Assembly: GCA_040756715.1 (NCBI GenBank)
Contig: JBFLYE010000215.1
Span: 1 to 9,228, forward strand
DNA length: 9,228 nucleotides
Origin: a bacterium
GTDB taxonomy: Bacteria > UBA9089 > UBA9088
Reading direction: 5' to 3'
Shown: in pieces, positions 6,379 through 9,228 of the stretch
Numbering within the stretch: the stretch's first letter is position 1
Layout: the number at the start of each line of letters is the position of its first letter
Translations under genes and position numbers: made by a program
Notes under the pieces: generated by a model
Seen by the model: the letters and a program-made list of their open reading frames with translations, nothing else
The model's database searches: none
Told to the model about the DNA's origin: nothing

Positions 6379-7500
6379 ATGAAGAAGATTAAAGTTGCCA
6401 TTGTGGGGGTTGGGAATTGTGCAAGTTCCCTAATTCAGGGGATTGAGTATTACAAAGGGAAATCACAAGATGAGGTAATCGGGCTGATGCACCATAATTT
6501 GGGTGGTTATAAGCCAGAGGATATTGAATTTATAACAGCCTTTGATATTGATAAAAGAAAGGTAAATCTTGATTTATCAAGCGCAATATTTCAGAAGCCT
6601 AATTGCACAAAGAAGATCTGCAATGTGCCATTTATGAATGTAAAGGTTGAGCTTGGATTTTTATTGGATGGTGTAGCAAGGCATATGCTAAATTATCCAG
6701 AGGAGCAAACATTTGTCATTGATGAATATTTGGATGATTTTGTTCCCGATGATAAAAGGAGCGAGGCAATGGAAAGGATTGTTAAAATCCTAAAGGAAAA
6801 GGGTGCAGAGATTTTAATAAATTACCTGCCGGTTGGCTCCCAGCATGCCACAGAATTCTACATCGAATGTGCCTTAGAAGCAGGATGCGGGGTAATAAAT
6901 TGTATACCGGTATTTATTGCCTCAAATAAAGATTGGGAGAAAAAATTTAAGGAAAGAAACCTTCCCATTATTGGCGATGATATAAAATCTCAGGTGGGAG
7001 CAACCATTGTCCATCGGGTTTTAACCAAGCTATTTGAGGATAGGGGGGTTTTGCTTGAGAGGACATACCAGCTAAACACAGGAGGAAATACAGATTTCTT
7101 AAATATGCTAAACAGAGATAGGCTGGCCTCTAAAAAAATTTCAAAGACGCAATCGGTCCAATCCCAGCTTAAAACCCCTTTAGCTCCTGAAAACATCCAC
7201 ATTGGTCCCTCTGACTATGTCCCCTGGCAAAAGGATAACAAGGTATGCTTTATACGGATGGAGGGAAGGGGTTTTGCCGATATTCCATTAAACCTTGAGT
7301 TAAGGCTCTCGGTTGAAGATAGCCCAAATTCTGCGGGTGTGGCAATTGATGCAATAAGATGCCTTAAGCTTGCTCTGGAGAGAAAAATAGGAGGGGTAAT
7401 AATTGGCCCCTCATCCTATTTTATGAAATCTCCACCCAAGCAATTTTCGGATACAGAGGCAAGAAGGCTTACTGAGAAGTTTATTGCTAATAAAACCTAA
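6379..7500 (+). CDS. ino1: Inositol-3-phosphate (myo-inositol-1-phosphate) synthase
   Basis: Converts D-glucose 6-phosphate to 1D-myo-inositol 3-phosphate (the L-inositol 1-phosphate of the older name) with NAD as a recycled cofactor, in the cytosol. It has 373 residues, near the roughly 370 of the Mycobacterium tuberculosis enzyme, which it closely resembles. Landmarks: the NAD-binding GVGNCASSLIQGIEYY (10-25), YLPVGS (149-154), GDDIKSQVGAT (199-209), LNTGGNTDFLNM (232-243), the active-site SKKISKTQ (251-258), HIGPSDYVPW (274-283), DSPNSAG (314-320) and MKSPP (349-353). The catalytic lysines known in this family fall in the SKKISK and MKSPP blocks, and both are present. The start at 6379 has a strong ribosome binding site and fits the mycobacterial N-terminus. 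It lies 29 nt after the phosphatidyltransferase and overlaps the next gene by one base, so the three probably form one inositol-lipid unit. Confidence 0.96.
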   Translation: MKKIKVAIVGVGNCASSLIQGIEYYKGKSQDEVIGLMHHNLGGYKPEDIEFITAFDIDKRKVNLDLSSAIFQKPNCTKKICNVPFMNVKVELGFLLDGVARHMLNYPEEQTFVIDEYLDDFVPDDKRSEAMERIVKILKEKGAEILINYLPVGSQHATEFYIECALEAGCGVINCIPVFIASNKDWEKKFKERNLPIIGDDIKSQVGATIVHRVLTKLFEDRGVLLERTYQLNTGGNTDFLNMLNRDRLASKKISKTQSVQSQLKTPLAPENIHIGPSDYVPWQKDNKVCFIRMEGRGFADIPLNLELRLSVEDSPNSAGVAIDAIRCLKLALERKIGGVIIGPSSYFMKSPPKQFSDTEARRLTEKFIANKT

Positions 7501-7880
7501 TGGATAATGTTTTGGAAGAAATAGTTAAATGGCTGAATCATTTTTTTAAGGCTTCAATTCCTGTTATCGCTGTTATTATCGCATTGGCTTCTTGCTTTAC
7601 CATAAGATACGAGCTTTCAGATGATGCACTCAAGATAAAGATATTTGGCTTCTCTGTAAAAAGGCTTCCCTATCGGAATATTGTCGATGTAAAAATTGGC
7701 TATCCATTTTGGGGTGAAAACTTCTGCCGTCTAATCTGGCGCTTTTGGGATATCAAAAGCTATGTAACCATCCATCATAAGGGCTTTTTATTTAAAAATA
7801 CAACCATTACCCCAGAAAACCCAGAGGAATTTATAAGAGAGCTTAAGGAGAGGCTTAAGATTTTTGGAATTGCAACATAA
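7500..7880 (+). CDS. Small membrane-anchored protein resembling a bacterial PH domain
   Basis: A 126-residue protein with a short amphipathic N-terminus, one or two hydrophobic passes at about 17-37 (ASIPVIAVIIALASCF), and a beta-rich cytosolic part. YELSDDALKIKIFGFSVKRLPYRNIVDVKIG (37-67) has the look of the first strands of bacterial PH-like (bPH, DUF304-type) domains, where a 'Y-x-L-x-x-D/E-x-L' strand is followed by 'I-P-Y-x-x-I-x-x-V'. The end, PENPEEFIRELKERL (100-114), is the matching C-terminal helix. Bacterial PH-like domains are often membrane linked; ligand binding is not shown here. Its ATG shares one base with the ino1 stop (TAATG) and no Shine-Dalgarno sequence precedes it, so it depends on ino1 translation. 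That coupling makes a role with inositol lipids attractive but unproven. Confidence 0.75.
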   Translation: MDNVLEEIVKWLNHFFKASIPVIAVIIALASCFTIRYELSDDALKIKIFGFSVKRLPYRNIVDVKIGYPFWGENFCRLIWRFWDIKSYVTIHHKGFLFKNTTITPENPEEFIRELKERLKIFGIAT

Positions 7881-7882
7881 AT

Positions 7883-7911
7883 TTGACTTCATATTCTTTT
7901 AACTATATAAC
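7883..7911 (+). promoter_or_regulatory. Promoter for metK
   Basis: TTGACT (7883-7888), a 17-nt spacer, then TATAAC (7906-7911). Transcription would begin near 7918, leaving a leader of about 13 nt occupied by AAGGAGG (7917-7923). There is no room for a SAM riboswitch or other leader control. The distance from -10 to ATG, 19 nt, equals that of the operon promoter at 277-305. Confidence 0.7.
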
Positions 7912-7930
7912 CATAAAAGGAGGATAAAAT

Positions 7931-9061
7931 ATGAAAAGGGATTATTTTTTTACCTCAGAGTCAGTTACAGAGGGACATCCCGATAAGATTGCCGACCAGA
8001 TATCTGATGGAATCTTGGATGCAATTATAAAGGATGACCCAATGGCAAGGGTTGCCTGTGAGACATTTGTAACCACAGGCCTTACATTTATCGCAGGCGA
8101 GATAACAACCTCAACCTATATTGAGATTCCAGCTATAGCCAGGGAGGTAATTAAAGACATTGGCTATACAAATGCTGATTATGGCTTTAACTATGAGGAT
8201 TGTGCGGTAATCACAGCCATTCATGGCCAATCGCCAGATATTGCCCAGGGTGTTGATACAGGTGGTGCAGGTGATCAGGGGATGATGTTTGGCTATGCCA
8301 CGGATGAGACGCCTGAATTTATGCCAATGCCCATATTGTTAGCACACAAGCTTACGCGTAGGCTTGCTTATGCAAGGAAGGAGAGGATTTTGGATTGGTT
8401 AAGGCCAGATGGAAAGAGCCAGGTTACCATAGAATATATTGAGGGAAAGCCAAAAAGGGCATCTGCTATTGTTATTTCAACCCAGCATGACCCGGATATT
8501 GAATATACAGACCTTAAGGATGCTATTATGGATGAGGTAATAAAAAAGGTAATCCCAGAGCATTTTATAGACAGGGAGACAAAATTCTACATCAATCCAA
8601 CCGGAAGGTTTGTTATCGGAGGCCCACAGGGAGATACAGGTCTTACGGGAAGAAAAATAATGGTTGATACATATGGTGGATTTGGCGCACACGGCGGTGG
8701 ATCCTTCTCGGGAAAAGACCCAACCAAGGTTGACCGCTCTGCCTCATACATGGCAAGATACATCGCAAAGAATATTGTTGCCTCTGGCATTGCAAGGATA
8801 TGTGAGGTCCAGCTATCATATGCCATTGGTGTTGCCGAGCCTTTATCTATTATGGTCAATACAAAGGGAACAGCCAAAAAAGAAGAGAAAGAGATAGTTA
8901 ATGATATAAAAAAGAATTTTGACCTTACCCCAAAGGGGATAATCCAAACCCTCAACCTAAGAAGGCCAATATACCGAAAAACAGCCTCCTATGGACACTT
9001 TGGAAGGGAGGAAAAGGAGTTTACCTGGGAGAAGACGGATAAGAAGGAGGCATTTTTGTAA
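7931..9061 (+). CDS. metK: S-adenosylmethionine synthetase (methionine adenosyltransferase)
   Basis: Makes S-adenosylmethionine from methionine and ATP, releasing phosphate and pyrophosphate, in the cytosol as a tetramer. It has 376 residues, against 384 in E. coli. Family blocks: [20 protein letters not shown] (7-26) with the catalytic His16 and the metal-ligand Asp18, [18 protein letters not shown] (112-129), [20 protein letters not shown] (221-240), and [20 protein letters not shown] (255-274), the phosphate-binding loop. The loop has Ser where most members have Ala (GGGAFSGKD), a mild change. The C-terminal SYGHFGR (353-359) is also conserved. AAGGAGG (7917-7923), seven bases before the ATG, and an adjacent promoter suggest independent expression. 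Its product is the methyl donor for the methyltransferase in this window, but also for the whole cell, so the proximity need not mean a functional link. Confidence 0.98.
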   Translation: MKRDYFFTSESVTEGHPDKIADQISDGILDAIIKDDPMARVACETFVTTGLTFIAGEITTSTYIEIPAIAREVIKDIGYTNADYGFNYEDCAVITAIHGQSPDIAQGVDTGGAGDQGMMFGYATDETPEFMPMPILLAHKLTRRLAYARKERILDWLRPDGKSQVTIEYIEGKPKRASAIVISTQHDPDIEYTDLKDAIMDEVIKKVIPEHFIDRETKFYINPTGRFVIGGPQGDTGLTGRKIMVDTYGGFGAHGGGSFSGKDPTKVDRSASYMARYIAKNIVASGIARICEVQLSYAIGVAEPLSIMVNTKGTAKKEEKEIVNDIKKNFDLTPKGIIQTLNLRRPIYRKTASYGHFGREEKEFTWEKTDKKEAFL

Positions 9062-9144
9062 AATAATGATATACCAAAAATCTTAAGTCATTCTATGGAG
9101 ATTTATAGTATCTTCCATTACTTAGTGCAAAAATAGTATTTAAG

Positions 9145-9179
9145 AAATTTTGAATTCTAAATTTTGAATTTTGGATTGA
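9145..9179 (+). repeat. Heptanucleotide array C, copy 1
   Basis: Units in phase: AAATTTT (9145), GAATTCT (9152), AAATTTT (9159), GAATTTT (9166) and GGATTGA (9173). The first 33 nt are repeated exactly 51 nt further on. Several GAATT/AATTC segments make it weakly self-complementary. Confidence 0.75.
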
Positions 9180-9195
9180 AGGTTTAAGTTTTATA

Positions 9196-9228
9196 AAATT
9201 TTGAATTCTAAATTTTGAATTTTGGATT
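9196..9228 (+). repeat. Heptanucleotide array C, copy 2 (reaches window edge)
   Basis: An exact 33-nt copy of 9145-9177: AAATTTT (9196), GAATTCT (9203), AAATTTT (9210), GAATTTT (9217), GGATT (9224). Eighteen unrelated bases (9178-9195) separate the copies. The series may continue beyond the window. Confidence 0.75.

Larger units (their letters stand above)
9062..9228 (+). other. Non-coding region after metK
   Basis: AT-rich, with no supported gene on either strand. An imperfect hairpin, ATGGAGAT (9095-9102) against ATCTTCCAT (9110-9118) with a 7-nt loop and one bulged base, lies 34 nt after the metK stop, but no T-run follows it, so it is a poor intrinsic terminator. The rest is occupied by two copies of an AT-rich heptamer repeat that reaches the window edge. 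Confidence 0.6.

Noticed and set aside
7881-7930. SAM riboswitch upstream of metK
   Set aside because: The gap is only 50 nt and contains a promoter and ribosome binding site, leaving no room for an aptamer.
9095-9118. Intrinsic terminator of metK
   Set aside because: The stem is short with a bulge and is AT-rich, and no T-run follows. At most it is a weak hairpin.
9145-9228. Possible CRISPR array (33-nt repeat, 18-nt spacer)
   Set aside because: Only two repeats are visible, the spacer is too short, and the repeat is internally repetitive, low-complexity AT sequence. A heptamer array explains it better.

Overview
The window is an AT-rich stretch of a bacterial chromosome. The visible core genes (a RodA-type SEDS protein, ClpP, S-adenosylmethionine synthetase) are bacterial. 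Arginine is coded almost only by AGA/AGG in the resident genes, and ribosome binding sites and promoters are close to the standard bacterial consensus. A Mycobacterium/Thermotoga-type inositol-phosphate synthase beside a CDP-alcohol phosphatidyltransferase, plus a very long HEAT-repeat protein, would suit an uncultured or deep-branching lineage. I cannot name the phylum from sequence alone.

Layout. Positions 1-221 (minus strand) hold the N-terminus of a RodA-like protein that runs off the left edge. A divergent promoter region (222-324) separates it from a tightly packed plus-strand operon: a 143-residue unknown protein, clpP, an 825-residue HEAT-repeat protein, a type II restriction-modification pair (DNA methyltransferase, then a PD-(D/E)xK endonuclease), a CDP-alcohol phosphatidyltransferase, ino1, and a small membrane protein resembling bacterial PH domains. 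The junctions are 2-nt gaps, 1-nt overlaps, ATGA overlaps and one 29-nt gap. A separate near-consensus promoter then drives metK. The right end (9062-9228) is non-coding and holds a duplicated AT-rich repeat.

How the genes fit together. Ino1 makes inositol 1-phosphate from glucose 6-phosphate, and the CDP-alcohol phosphatidyltransferase is well placed to join it to CDP-diacylglycerol, so the pair looks like an inositol-phospholipid pathway. The coupled PH-like membrane protein may act on that lipid; this is inference. ClpP and the HEAT protein sit upstream in the same transcription unit.

Most interesting observations. (1) The restriction-modification pair appears to have inserted exactly at the start codon of the phosphatidyltransferase gene. 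The first 19 nt of that gene are still present, 16 of 19 identical, at the start of the methyltransferase, both junctions are ATGA overlaps, and the cassette's arginine codons differ from its neighbours'. (2) Three separate arrays of 7-bp units share a RAMTYYY-like pattern. One forms the end of the HEAT gene and supplies the ribosome binding site at the left cassette junction, one lies inside the catalytic motif of the phosphatidyltransferase and lengthens it by about five residues, and one is duplicated at the right end. (3) The rodA-like gene seems to be leaderless or nearly so.
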